Origin: CAKZML01 sp963823435
GTDB lineage: Bacteria; Pseudomonadota; Gammaproteobacteria; Steroidobacterales; BM003
Assembly (NCBI GenBank): GCA_963823435.1
Contig: CAWGLN010000012.1
Coordinates: 124,001-188,000 of the forward strand
Direction: 5' to 3'
Length of the DNA stretch: 64,000 bases
The notes below the pieces were generated by a model. It did no database searches and was not told the origin of the DNA. It worked only from the letters and a program-made list of their open reading frames with translations. The translations under genes were made by a program, and so were the position numbers. Positions 36,296 through 45,612 of this stretch are shown piece by piece (position 1 is the stretch's first letter; every line of letters begins with the position of its first letter).

Positions 36296-37238
36296 TCACT
36301 TGCCCTCTGGCTGGCCCAATTCCAGCCGAAGACCGGGAAACATACGTTGCGGGACCAGCAATCCGTCATCCCCCGCCTCGGCAATCGCGACAAACTCACC
36401 CCCGGGGCCGTAAATCCTTACCCTGCCGCGGGCCTCTAGCGCGGAAACAGCGACTTTCCGACCCTGGAACAGGTGTTCGACCGAATCAGCATCCAGATCC
36501 ACCCGCGGCCAGTCCGGCCAGGGCCGAATCTACCGGCATCAAGGCCTCATCGAGCCTGCCCTCGCCGGCCATCATCTCAAGGGTCTCGAAATCAAGCATG
36601 GGCAACTGATCAAAGCCACCCACCCCTGTCCGACGCAGAACTTCAACATGTGCAAGGGTCCCCAGGCGGTCAGCGACGTCCTCCACCAGGGACCGAATGT
36701 AAGTACCCTTTGAGCAACACACATCGCAAGTCAGGCGATCTCTCTCCAGATTCAGCAAGGTCAGCTTATGAATCACTATAGGTCGGGCGGGACGCTCGAT
36801 GTGCTCACCCTTCCGAGCCATGTCGTACAACCGGCGTCCCTGCACCTTTAGTGCGGAGTACATTGGCGGCACCTGTTCACCGGCGCCAAGAAAACCATCC
36901 AGGACCCTGCTCACAGCCGCCTCCTCCAGGGCCGGAACTGGCGCCTCCTCAATAACCTCGCCATCGGCATCCGCTGTATCCGTTCGCTGCCCCAGTCGGG
37001 CAGTGACCCGGTAAGTCTTGTCCGCAAGCAGTAGATACGCCGATACCTTGGTTGCCTCGCCAAAACACAGCGGAAGCATGCCACTTGCGAGTGGATCCAG
37101 GCTGCCCGTGTGGCCGGCCTTGCGGGCATTGAACAGTCTCTTGGCCCTTTGCAGCGCCGCATTGGATGTGCAACCCGAGGGCTTGTCCAGCAGCAATATG
37201 CCGTTCACCGCCCGGCGCGCCATTTTTGGGGTTGCCAT
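36296..37238 (-). CDS. truB: tRNA pseudouridine(55) synthase TruB, one frameshift
   Basis: Makes pseudouridine-55 in the T loop of tRNAs. NGILLLDKPSGCTSN and GHTGSLDPLASGMLPLCFGEATK (catalytic Asp in SLDP) are diagnostic, as are YRVTARLGQRTDTADADGE and the PUA-like C terminus RVRIYGPGGEFVAIAE. The frame changes near 36505 in a GGG run: upstream ends DSALAGLAA, downstream resumes VDLDADSVEHLFQGR. About 314 residues after correction. ATG 37238 is used; ATG 37223 is also possible. Lies 18 bases after rbfA. Confidence 0.94.
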
Positions 37239-37256
37239 GATCAATTCGGGTTCGAA

Positions 37257-37640
37257 TCAGGAATTGTCGGAATCGTCCGCTGCCGCCCGATCGCTAGCCA
37301 CAGCCTCATCAATCAGACTGGTGACCCGCTGGGCCTGTTCCAGGGTCAGGTCATATTCGAAATGCAGTTCAGGTACCCTGCGCAAACGCATTTCCCTGCT
37401 CAGTAACTGTCGAATCTTACCGGCAGAACTGGCCAGGGCGTCGGTCAGGACTTCACGATCAGCATTCAGGTCGAAGGACGAGTAGAAAATCCTGGCATGA
37501 GATAGATCACGGCTGACCTTGACCTCCGTCACCGTAATTTTCTCCAGTCGCGGGTCCTTCAAACGCAGCCGAACTATTTCACTGACCGAGCGCTGTATTT
37601 CCTCAGCGATTCGCTGACTGCGGTGAAATTCCCTCGGCAT
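37257..37640 (-). CDS. rbfA: Ribosome-binding factor A
   Basis: Late-stage 30S maturation factor with a single KH-like domain. The 127-residue protein begins PREFHRSQRIAEEIQRSVSE and contains ITVTEVKVSRDLSHARIFYS and LRRVPELHFEYD, all family hallmarks. The C-terminal 15 residues are acidic. It lies 18 bases after infB and 18 bases before truB on the same strand, fully in line with the operon. Confidence 0.96.
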   Translation of the reverse strand: MPREFHRSQRIAEEIQRSVSEIVRLRLKDPRLEKITVTEVKVSRDLSHARIFYSSFDLNADREVLTDALASSAGKIRQLLSREMRLRRVPELHFEYDLTLEQAQRVTSLIDEAVASDRAAADDSDNS

Positions 37641-37658
37641 ATCGTTATCACCAACCCG

Positions 37659-40173
37659 CTAAATAAAGCGAGCGATCTCGATGCGTTCAAAGCATTCAAT
37701 CTGATCGTCAACCTTGACGTCATTGTAGCCCTTCACGCCGATACCGCACTCGGTGCCAGATTTGACTTCGCCAACGTCATCCTTGAATCGCCGCAGCGAT
37801 TCGAGTTCACCCTCGAAGATCACCACGTTGTCGCGCAACACCCGGATCGGATTATTCCTGCGCACAGTTCCCTCGGTCACGATACAACCGGCCACCGCAC
37901 CAAACTTCGGCGAGCGGAAGACGTCACGAACCTGGGCGATACCAACAATCTGCTCACGAATTTCCGGCGCCAGCTTGCCGTTGATGGCTGCCTTCACATC
38001 ATCTATCGCTTCATAAATGATGCTGTAGTAACGCATATCCACGCCGGAATCCTTGACCGCATTGCGGGCACCGGCATCGGCTCTTACATTAAACCCGATA
38101 ATGATCGCCTCGGATGCAGACGCAAGATTCACATCAGACTCCGTAATACCGCCGACTGAACTGGCGATCACGTTGACTTTAATCTCATCGCTGGACAACT
38201 TGGTCAGGGAGTCTCTTAAAGCCTCCGCACTACCTTGCACATCAGCCTTGATCAACAACTGCACGCTGTCAGCCTGACTTTCCTGGTACCGCTGGAACAC
38301 ATCCTCCAGCTTCGCGCTGGCCTGGCTGGCCAACTTGACCTCGCGCACCTTGCTCTGGCGTAACTCGGCTACCTCGCGCGCCCTGCGCTCGTCGGCCACA
38401 ACCTGCAGGTCGTCGCCGGCATTTGGCGAACCAGACAAACCCAGCAACACCGCCGGCATCGAGGGCCCAGCGCTCTGAATCACCTTGCCATCTTCGTCAA
38501 ACATGGCGCGGACGCGGCCGTATACATGACCTGCCAGGACCATGTCGCCTGTACGCAAGGTGCCCCGGTTCACCAGAACCGTGGCCACAGCGCCACGACC
38601 TTTCTCAAGGCTGGATTCGATCACCACGCCGACCGCCGGACCGGCTACCGGCGCCTTGAGCTCAAGCACCTCGGCCTGCAATAAAATAGCATCCAGAAGT
38701 TCGTCGATACCCTCGCCGGTCTTGGCGGAGACATTGACGAACATGTTTTCGCCACCCCAGTCCTCAGGGATAACGTTATGTTGCGACAGGTCGTTCTTTA
38801 CCCGATCCAGGTCAGCCTCCGGTCGGTCAATCTTGTTGATCGCGACGACCAGCGGAACACCCGCGGCCCGGGCATGCTGAATTGCCTCAACCGTCTGCGG
38901 CATCACACCATCATCTGCGGCCACCACCAGGATCACGATATCGGTCACCTGCGCGCCTCGGGCACGCATTGCGGTAAAGGCGGCATGACCCGGGGTATCC
39001 AGGAAACTGATCACGCCCTTCTTGGTGGTTACGTGATAGGCGCCAATGTGCTGGGTAATACCACCCGCTTCACCAGCAGTCACGCGGGTGGTGCGAATGA
39101 AATCAAGGAGCGAGGTTTTGCCATGATCAACGTGCCCCATGACGGTAACCACCGGTGGACGTGGAAGTGCTTCGCCAGTTTCGGCGATCGCGTCCTCAAT
39201 AATCTTGTCTTCCAGTTCCGAGTCGCTCACCGTCTTGACGGTGTGGCCCATCTCCTCTACTACCAGGGTAGCGGTCTCTTGATCAATCGTCTGATTGATG
39301 GTCACCATCAGTCCCATCTTGAACATGGCTTTGATGACTTCGTTGGCCTTGATAGCCATACGCTGGGCCAGCTCACTAACCGTTATGCTCTCGGGGATCA
39401 AAACCTCGCGAACCACCGGGGCCGTAGGCATTTCAAAACCGTGCTGACCATCGCTTGACGATGCGCCGGCACGACGGCGGCCGGCCTTTTTAGGCTTGCG
39501 CCGACCCTTGCTGTCGGCAGAGACATGCAATTCTTTGCGGCCATAACGAGTCTGCCGCTCTTTCTCACGTTCTTTCTCACGCGCCTCGCGCTTCTCTCGC
39601 AGGGCCCGTTCGGCATCTTGCCGTTTGCGTTCCTCTTCCTCGAGATCGCGCGCGCGCTGCTCGGCAGCGCCTACGAGCATCCTCCTCCGCATCGGTCCTC
39701 TTGCGTGCGTCGTCTTCACGCTTTTGCAGTTCAGCCTGCTCGGCTTCTTGTGCTGCCTTCACGCGAGCCGCTTCTTCGCGCTCCAGCGCGAGTTTCGCCT
39801 CTTCCTCTTCCAACCTTGCCTTGTCCAGTTCGTCCTGCTCCGAGCGCGCTGCCTCCTGCAGAACATCACGGCTTACGTAGGTGCGCTTCTTGCGCACTTC
39901 GACATTCACCGTGTGCGTACGACCCTGACTGCCGGCAGTACGTAAAGTCGTGGTTGATTTTCGATTGAGCGTTATTTTCCTGGGACCGGCGACGGCACCC
40001 TCAGCGTGGCCATGACTCGTCCGAAGATGAGTAAGCAGTTTCATCTTCGAATCGTCGCTTATGATGTCTTCTGCACCACTGGCCGAAATGCCGGCCTCTG
40101 ACAATTGGGTCAGGAGGCGCTCGACAGGAACCTTTAGTACTTCAGCAAATTGTGCGACCGTAACGTCAGCCAT
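37659..40173 (-). CDS. infB: Translation initiation factor IF-2, one frameshift
   Basis: GTPase that recruits initiator tRNA to the 30S subunit. The N-terminal domain starts MADVTVAQFAEVLKVPVERLL; a highly charged Glu/Arg/Lys linker follows (about residues 100-220), then the second IF2-N domain, the G domain with GHVDHGKTS (G1), DTPGHAAF (G3) and NKIDRPEAD (G4), and the C-terminal fMet-tRNA-binding domains. About 838 residues. The frame changes in the charged linker near 39671 (DAEEDARR then AAEQRARDLEEEE), corrected by removing one base. It starts 16 bases after nusA. Confidence 0.95.
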
Positions 40174-40189
40174 AATGGGTGCTCCTAGT

Positions 40190-41704
40190 TCAGCTGCCGT
40201 TCCCGGCAGTCTCGGAATCCTCGAACCAGTGTGCCCGAGCGCTCATGATCAGCTTTCCCGCACGCTCTTCGTCCATTTCGTCCAGTTCCATCAGGTCGTC
40301 CACCGCCAGCTCCGCCAGATCTTCGCGGGTGCAGGCACCCTTGGCAGCCAATTGCATCGCGGTAGCCTTGTCCATGCCCTCTACATCGAGCAAGTCCTGG
40401 GCGGGTTCCGCCGAGTCAATGATTTCCTCTGATGCGATCGCCAGGGTAAGCAGCACGTCGCGAGCACGATTGCGCAACTCGTTCACGACATCCTCATCAA
40501 ACTCATCTATGGCGTTGAGCTCGCTAACCGGCACATAGGCGATTTCTTCCACGCTGGAGAAACCTTCCTGCACCAGGATCGCGGCGACTTCCTCGTCCAC
40601 ATCCAGTTGCTTCATGAAGGCTTCGACCAGGGTGCGGGATTCCTGCTCACCCTTTTCTTCGGCGTCAGTCTCCGTCATCACATTGAGCTCCCAACCGGTA
40701 AGCTCGCTGGCCAAACGAATATTCTGACCACCGCGACCAATCGCCTGAGATAGCTTCTCTTCGTCCACCGCGATATCCATGCTGTGCGTATCTTCATCCA
40801 TGACGATGGAGGTAACGTCCGCCGGGGACATGGCATTAATCACATACTGAGCGGGGTTTTCGTCGTACATGATGATGTCGACGCGCTCGCCGGCCAATTC
40901 ATTGGACACGGCCTGCACTCTTGACCCGCGCATACCGACGCAGGCGCCGACCGGGTCGATCCGCGAATCGTGGCTGCGAACCGAAATCTTCGCGCGCAAA
41001 CCGGCGTCACGGGCAGCACCCATAATCTCTATCAGGCCCTGGCCGACTTCCGGCACTTCGAGCTTGAACAACTCGATCAGGAACTCCGGCGAGGTTCGGG
41101 AAAGAAACAGCTGCGGCCCGCGCGCTTCGGAACGAACCTCCCGTAACAACGCTTTAACCCTGTCCTGGGTGCGAATGGGTTCACGGGGAATAAGGTGCTC
41201 ACGGGGGATGAAGCCCTCGGCGTTTCCACCCAGGTCCACGAACACACCGTTGCGATCCACCCGCTTGACCAGTCCACTGAGCAACTCCCCTACCCGGGTC
41301 ATGTACTCATCGATAACCTGCATGCGCTCGGCTTCCCGAACCTTCTGCACAATGACTTGCTTGGCCGTCTGGGCCGCGATCCTGCCGAAAGGCATGGACT
41401 CCATGGGCTCCTCGACGTACTCCCCGGGCTGGGCGTTCTCGTCGAGGTCCAGGGCATCTTCCAATCGCAGTTCGCAATCCGGCGTTTCCAGTTCGTTGGA
41501 ATCATCTGCAAACACCATCCAGCGGCGGAAGGTATCGTATTGACCGGTCTTGCGATCTATCGCCACGCGGACATCGATATCCTCGCCAAAGCGCTTGCGC
41601 GTAGCCGACGCCAACGCAGCCTCGATGGCTTCGAAGATAATTTCCTTTTCAACACCCTTCTCATTGGAGACGGCATCAACGACCATTAAAATTTCTTTAT
41701 TCAT
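40190..41704 (-). CDS. nusA: Transcription termination/antitermination factor NusA
   Basis: RNA polymerase-associated factor, 504 residues. N-terminal polymerase-binding domain, S1 domain (GLVKRVDRNGVFVDLGGNAEGF near residue 140), KH1 and KH2 (IGRGGQNIRLASELTGW near residue 303), and two acidic C-terminal AR repeats as in E. coli. Lies 25 bases after rimP. In E. coli NusA limits its own operon by acting at terminators between the leading tRNA-fMet gene and rimP; the same hairpins are visible here. Confidence 0.97.
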   Translation of the reverse strand: MNKEILMVVDAVSNEKGVEKEIIFEAIEAALASATRKRFGEDIDVRVAIDRKTGQYDTFRRWMVFADDSNELETPDCELRLEDALDLDENAQPGEYVEEPMESMPFGRIAAQTAKQVIVQKVREAERMQVIDEYMTRVGELLSGLVKRVDRNGVFVDLGGNAEGFIPREHLIPREPIRTQDRVKALLREVRSEARGPQLFLSRTSPEFLIELFKLEVPEVGQGLIEIMGAARDAGLRAKISVRSHDSRIDPVGACVGMRGSRVQAVSNELAGERVDIIMYDENPAQYVINAMSPADVTSIVMDEDTHSMDIAVDEEKLSQAIGRGGQNIRLASELTGWELNVMTETDAEEKGEQESRTLVEAFMKQLDVDEEVAAILVQEGFSSVEEIAYVPVSELNAIDEFDEDVVNELRNRARDVLLTLAIASEEIIDSAEPAQDLLDVEGMDKATAMQLAAKGACTREDLAELAVDDLMELDEMDEERAGKLIMSARAHWFEDSETAGNGS

Positions 41705-41729
41705 CAGTTAGTTACCTGAAACTATTTCT

Positions 41730-42179
41730 TTACAGGTCCGGCACAAGCCGGGCGGAATGAACGTTACCCAGGGCGATCTTTACCTCGGCCCCATCCACTT
41801 CCAGCGTTATCTCTTCACCTTCGATACCCTTTAACAGACCCTTGAAGCGCTTGCGTCCGGCGACCAGGGTCTTGCTCTGCACCTTCACCATCGAGCCCGC
41901 AAATATACGGAAATGATCCGCCGTACGCAGTGCCCGATCCAGACCGGGTGAGGACACTTCCAGGGTGAAATGCCCCGGCAATGGATCCTCGACATCCAGT
42001 ACCCCGCTGACCTGGTTACTCACCACTTCGCAGTCTTTCAGGGTAATACCACCTTTCTTGTCCACAAAAATCCGTACAAGACTGTGGCTGCCCAGGCGTA
42101 ACTCGAGATCCACGAGTTCATATCCCAGGCTTTTAATTACTGGTTCCAGCAAACCAATTAACGATTCGTTAGTTACCAT
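41730..42179 (-). CDS. rimP: Ribosome maturation factor RimP
   Basis: Needed for 30S subunit maturation. The 149-residue protein has the two RimP domains; visible signatures are LIGLLEPVIKSLGYELVDLELR near the start, VRIFVDKKGGITLKDCE and DPLPGHFTLEVSSPGLDRALR, then an SH3-like C-terminal domain. Its ATG lies only 16 bases after the end of a terminator-like hairpin, so expression depends on read-through from the tRNA-fMet promoter or on a promoter not visible to me. Confidence 0.95.
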   Translation of the reverse strand: MVTNESLIGLLEPVIKSLGYELVDLELRLGSHSLVRIFVDKKGGITLKDCEVVSNQVSGVLDVEDPLPGHFTLEVSSPGLDRALRTADHFRIFAGSMVKVQSKTLVAGRKRFKGLLKGIEGEEITLEVDGAEVKIALGNVHSARLVPDL

Positions 42180-42188
42180 CTATCCACT

Positions 42189-42215
42189 AAAAAAAAATGG
42201 GCCAGCGGCCCATTT
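42189..42215 (-). terminator. Second leader terminator before rimP
   Basis: On the minus strand AAATGGGCC pairs with GGCCCATTT around GCT, merging into a run of nine T (A run at 42189-42197 on the plus strand). Located between tRNA-fMet and rimP. Confidence 0.8.
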
Positions 42216-42257
42216 CTCGTTAAATTTCAGACACCTGGAGCAGCCGGTGTCCAGATA

Positions 42258-42278
42258 CAAAAAGCCCCTTGCGGGGCT
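42258..42278 (-). terminator. First leader terminator, after tRNA-fMet
   Basis: On the minus strand AGCCCC-GCAA-GGGGCT is followed by TTTTTG, starting 20 bases past the tRNA CCA end. Classic intrinsic terminator for the tRNA gene; part of a double terminator ahead of rimP. Confidence 0.82.
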
Positions 42279-42297
42279 CTTGTTACCAAAACGATTT

Positions 42298-42374
<77 letters not shown>

Positions 42375-42388
42375 TCCGCAAAAAACGA

Positions 42389-42418
42389 ATTCTACAGAAT
42401 ATGGCCCGAAGTAAGCAA
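42389..42418 (-). promoter_or_regulatory. Candidate tRNA-fMet / rimP operon promoter
   Basis: On the minus strand TTGCTT (42418-42413) and TAGAAT (42394-42389) are 18 bases apart; initiation would fall about 8 bases ahead of the tRNA 5' end. It lies in the 82 base gap after nuoN. Confidence 0.6.
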
Positions 42419-42456
42419 CTCTCGCGGGGCAATTGTCGGGAACAAGCCTCCCCGAA

Positions 42457-43893
42457 CTACTGGAAAACCTTGATACACAGGCTCATCAGCCCATCGGGGA
42501 ACAAACCCAGCAGGAGCACCAGGGCGGCATTCGCGCTAAGCAGCAGCCGAATATCCGTGGCAGCCTCTGGTTTGCCCTGCTCCTGGGGATCATCGAAGTA
42601 CATCAGCTTGACCACCCTGAGGTAGTAGAAAGCTCCGATCACCGAGAACACCAGGGCCAGCACAGCCAACCAGGTCAGGCCAATCTCAACCAGGCCCATG
42701 AGTACCGTCAGCTTGGCGTAAAAACCAACAAACGGCGGAATGCCAGCCATGCTGAATATGATCATCAGCATCAAGCCGGCCAGCCAGGGGCTGCGTGAGT
42801 TCAGACCCTTGAAGTCTTCCAGCTGTTCCACCTCATAACCCTTGCGACTGAGCACCATGATCATCCCGAAAGCCCCTGTGGTCATAACCACGTAGGCGAT
42901 GGTGTAGTACATGGCGGCGGCATAACCTTCCTGGGAACCGGTGAGAATACCCAGCAGGATAAAGCCGACATGGGAAATCGTGGAGTACGCCAGCATCCGC
43001 TTGATGTTGGTTTGCACGATTGCCACGAGGTTCCCGATAACAATGGAAAGCACCGCCAGTGCAATCAGCATGTCCTGCCATCCACCCTGAAGGTCCCCGA
43101 GCCCGTCAACCAGCAAACGCATAGCCAGGGCAAATGCAGCGATCTTGGGAGCCGAAGCAATAAACAAGGTGACCGCGGTTGGCGCGCCCTGGTACACATC
43201 CGGCACCCAGGCATGGAATGGAACTGCCCCAAATTTGAACGCCAGACCCACCACGACGAACGCCAGACCAAACAGGAGCGGAAGGCTGAACTGGTCGGCG
43301 GTGGTCAGCGTTTCCGCCAATCCGGACAAGGTGATAGTGCCGGTCATGCCATAGAGCAGCGAAATACCGTAGAGCAGACAACCCGAGGCAATAGCGCCCA
43401 GGACAAAATACTTCATGGCCGCCTCTGCGCCCTGGGCAGAGGATCGCTGAAAGGCGACCAGCGCGTACAGTGAAAGAGACAGCAACTCCAGTCCAAGGTA
43501 CAAACTCAACAAACTGCCGGCGGATATCATCACCATGATGCCGAGCATGGCAAACAGGGCCAGCACGAAGAACTCACCCTGGAAAATATCATTGCGACGC
43601 AGGTAATCCCGGGAGTACAGGAACACCGCGGCGGTGGTCGCGTACACCACCAACTTGAGCACATCGCCCATGGGATCTGAAACAAAGTGCCCGCTGAAGG
43701 CCGTAATCCTCGCGTCCACACCAAACTGGGAGGTGATCGCCGCCGCACCCACCAGGGTGAGCATGGATAGCGTATAAGTGATACCACGCTGCGAATCCCG
43801 CAAGAACGCATCCACCACAAGCACCAGGCAGGTCATTGCCAGCACGAACATCTCGGCGTATGCGGGGGTCAAATCCGGTGACACGAAATTCAT
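42457..43893 (-). CDS. nuoN: NADH-quinone oxidoreductase subunit N
   Basis: Proton-pumping, Mrp antiporter-like membrane subunit of complex I. 478 residues with about 14 hydrophobic helices. Family landmarks are FYLGLELLSLSLYALVAF (with the conserved Glu), GAVPFHAWVPDVYQGAPT (broken helix, Lys nearby) and RMLAYSTISHVGFILLG. Last gene of the nuo operon, 19 bases after nuoM. Confidence 0.96.
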   Translation of the reverse strand: MNFVSPDLTPAYAEMFVLAMTCLVLVVDAFLRDSQRGITYTLSMLTLVGAAAITSQFGVDARITAFSGHFVSDPMGDVLKLVVYATTAAVFLYSRDYLRRNDIFQGEFFVLALFAMLGIMVMISAGSLLSLYLGLELLSLSLYALVAFQRSSAQGAEAAMKYFVLGAIASGCLLYGISLLYGMTGTITLSGLAETLTTADQFSLPLLFGLAFVVVGLAFKFGAVPFHAWVPDVYQGAPTAVTLFIASAPKIAAFALAMRLLVDGLGDLQGGWQDMLIALAVLSIVIGNLVAIVQTNIKRMLAYSTISHVGFILLGILTGSQEGYAAAMYYTIAYVVMTTGAFGMIMVLSRKGYEVEQLEDFKGLNSRSPWLAGLMLMIIFSMAGIPPFVGFYAKLTVLMGLVEIGLTWLAVLALVFSVIGAFYYLRVVKLMYFDDPQEQGKPEAATDIRLLLSANAALVLLLGLFPDGLMSLCIKVFQ

Positions 43894-43912
43894 CTTCCAG
43901 TTACTCCGGCCC

Positions 43913-45434
43913 TCAGGGAACCAGTTTCGAAGTCATGACCTGACGGAGCAGATTGTCTATGGAACTGTCCATCAAATCCGTCAAGGGTGCCGGCCACAAG
44001 CCCAGCCCGAGCACCGACACAGCGAGAATACCCAGTATGAAAAATTCACGACGATTCAGATCTTCCAGCGCGGCAACCTTGTCGTTAACGACATCGCCGA
44101 ACACCACGCGCTTGACCATCCACAGGGTATAGGCTGCACCCAGGATCAAGGTCGTGCCAGCCAGCAAGGCATACCAGAAGTTCGCCTGGAAGCTGGCCAT
44201 GATCACAAAAAATTCACCCACAAACCCGGAGGTTCCCGGCAATCCGGCGTTGGACAGGGCAAACAGCACCATGAAAGCGCCAAACACGGGCATGGTGTTA
44301 GCCACGCCGCCGTAGTCACCGATATTCCTGCTGTGCATACGGTCATATAACACGCCCACGCACAGAAACAGGGCGCCGGAGATTAGTCCGTGAGAAATCA
44401 TCTGCACCATGCCGCCCTGCAACCCCATGCTTGCAGCGCCCATGTTGCCGCCTCTCTCGGCGATAGCAAATGCCAGGAAAAAACCCAGCGTGACAAAACC
44501 CATGTGGGCGATTGAAGAATAAGCAATCAGCTTCTTCATGTCCGTTTGCACCAGCGCCACGAAGCCGATATAGACAACCGCGATTAGCGACAGTCCGATC
44601 ACCAGCCAATCCAGCTCACGGCTGGCATCCGGTGTGATTGGAAGACTAAAGCGCAGGAAACCATAGCCGCCCATCTTGAGCATGATGGCCGCCAGGATGA
44701 CGGACCCTCCGGTAGGCGCCTCCACGTGTGCGTCCGGCAACCAGGTATGCACCGGCCACATCGGTACTTTCACCGCGAATGCGGCCAGGAAAGAAAGAAA
44801 AATCAGGATTTGCACATGCAGGTCAAGCGGCAGTGAATACAACGCGGAAATCTCAAAACTGCCTGATTCCATGTACATGTATATCAGCGAGGCCAGCATG
44901 AACACCGAGCCCAGGAAGGTATACAGGAAAAACTTGATGGTCGCGTAAACCCGACGCGGCCCACCCCAGACACCAATGATAATAAACATCGGCACCAGCA
45001 TGGCTTCCCAGAATACGTAGAACAGCATGGCATCCAGGGAGGCGAACACGCCGATCATCAGCCCTTCCATGATAAGGAATGCTGCAAAATACTGCCCCAC
45101 CCGCTTCTGAATCACCTCCCAGCCGGCGATTACCACCAACACGGTGATAAAGGTCGTCAGCAAGATCAGAGGCAGGGCAATGCCATCGATCCCCAACTGG
45201 TAATAGATATCGAAGCTCTCGATCCAGGGTCGCATCTCAACAAACTGCATTGTCGCTGGTATCGAGGTTAAAACCGGCGTACAGGAACAGACTGAGGACA
45301 AAACTCACCAGGGAAATGGCCAGCGCAGTCCAGCGCGCAACCGAACTGCGGGCGTCGTCGATGGCGAGCACCAACAGACCGCCCAAAACAGGCACCCAGA
45401 TCAAAAGGCTGAGTAATGGCATTCCAGTCGTCAT
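43913..45434 (-). CDS. nuoM: NADH-quinone oxidoreductase subunit M, one frameshift
   Basis: Second antiporter-like proton pump of complex I. The N terminus MPLLSLLIWVPVLGGLLVL is in one frame; near 45250 the frame changes (FNLDTSD then MQFVEMRPWIESFDI), corrected by dropping one base. The rest is continuous: YYQLGIDGIALPLILLTTF, FWEAMLVPMFIIIGVWGG (conserved Glu), VPMWPVHTWLPDAHVEAPT and KKLIAYSSIAHMGFVTLG. About 506 residues. Unusually it is separated from nuoL by 178 bases that hold a copy of the dispersed repeat. Confidence 0.94.
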
Positions 45435-45470
45435 CCAGGGAATCTCTGATTTATTCCGGGCATAGCGGAG

Positions 45471-45583
45471 TGTGGACGAAAAGATCCAGATTCAAGGCGC
45501 CAATTGCACCCAGTGGTGGGGCAACTGTGAAGATTGGCAACACAGAAGCCGGATTTTTTAGTCGCAAGATGCATGTTCATGAA
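45471..45583 (+). repeat. Dispersed hairpin repeat, copy A (between nuoL and nuoM)
   Basis: About 113 bases sharing blocks AAAAGAT, AGATTCAAGGCGCC, GAAGATTGGCAACACAGAAG and GGATTTTTTAGTCGC with copies B and C. The inner arms GCCAATT (45499-45505) and GATTGGC (45532-45538) pair with one G-U wobble. It occupies most of the 178 base nuoL-nuoM gap. Confidence 0.85.
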
Positions 45584-45612
45584 TAGCCCAGAGGCTCCCT
45601 CGTAATTCATGT

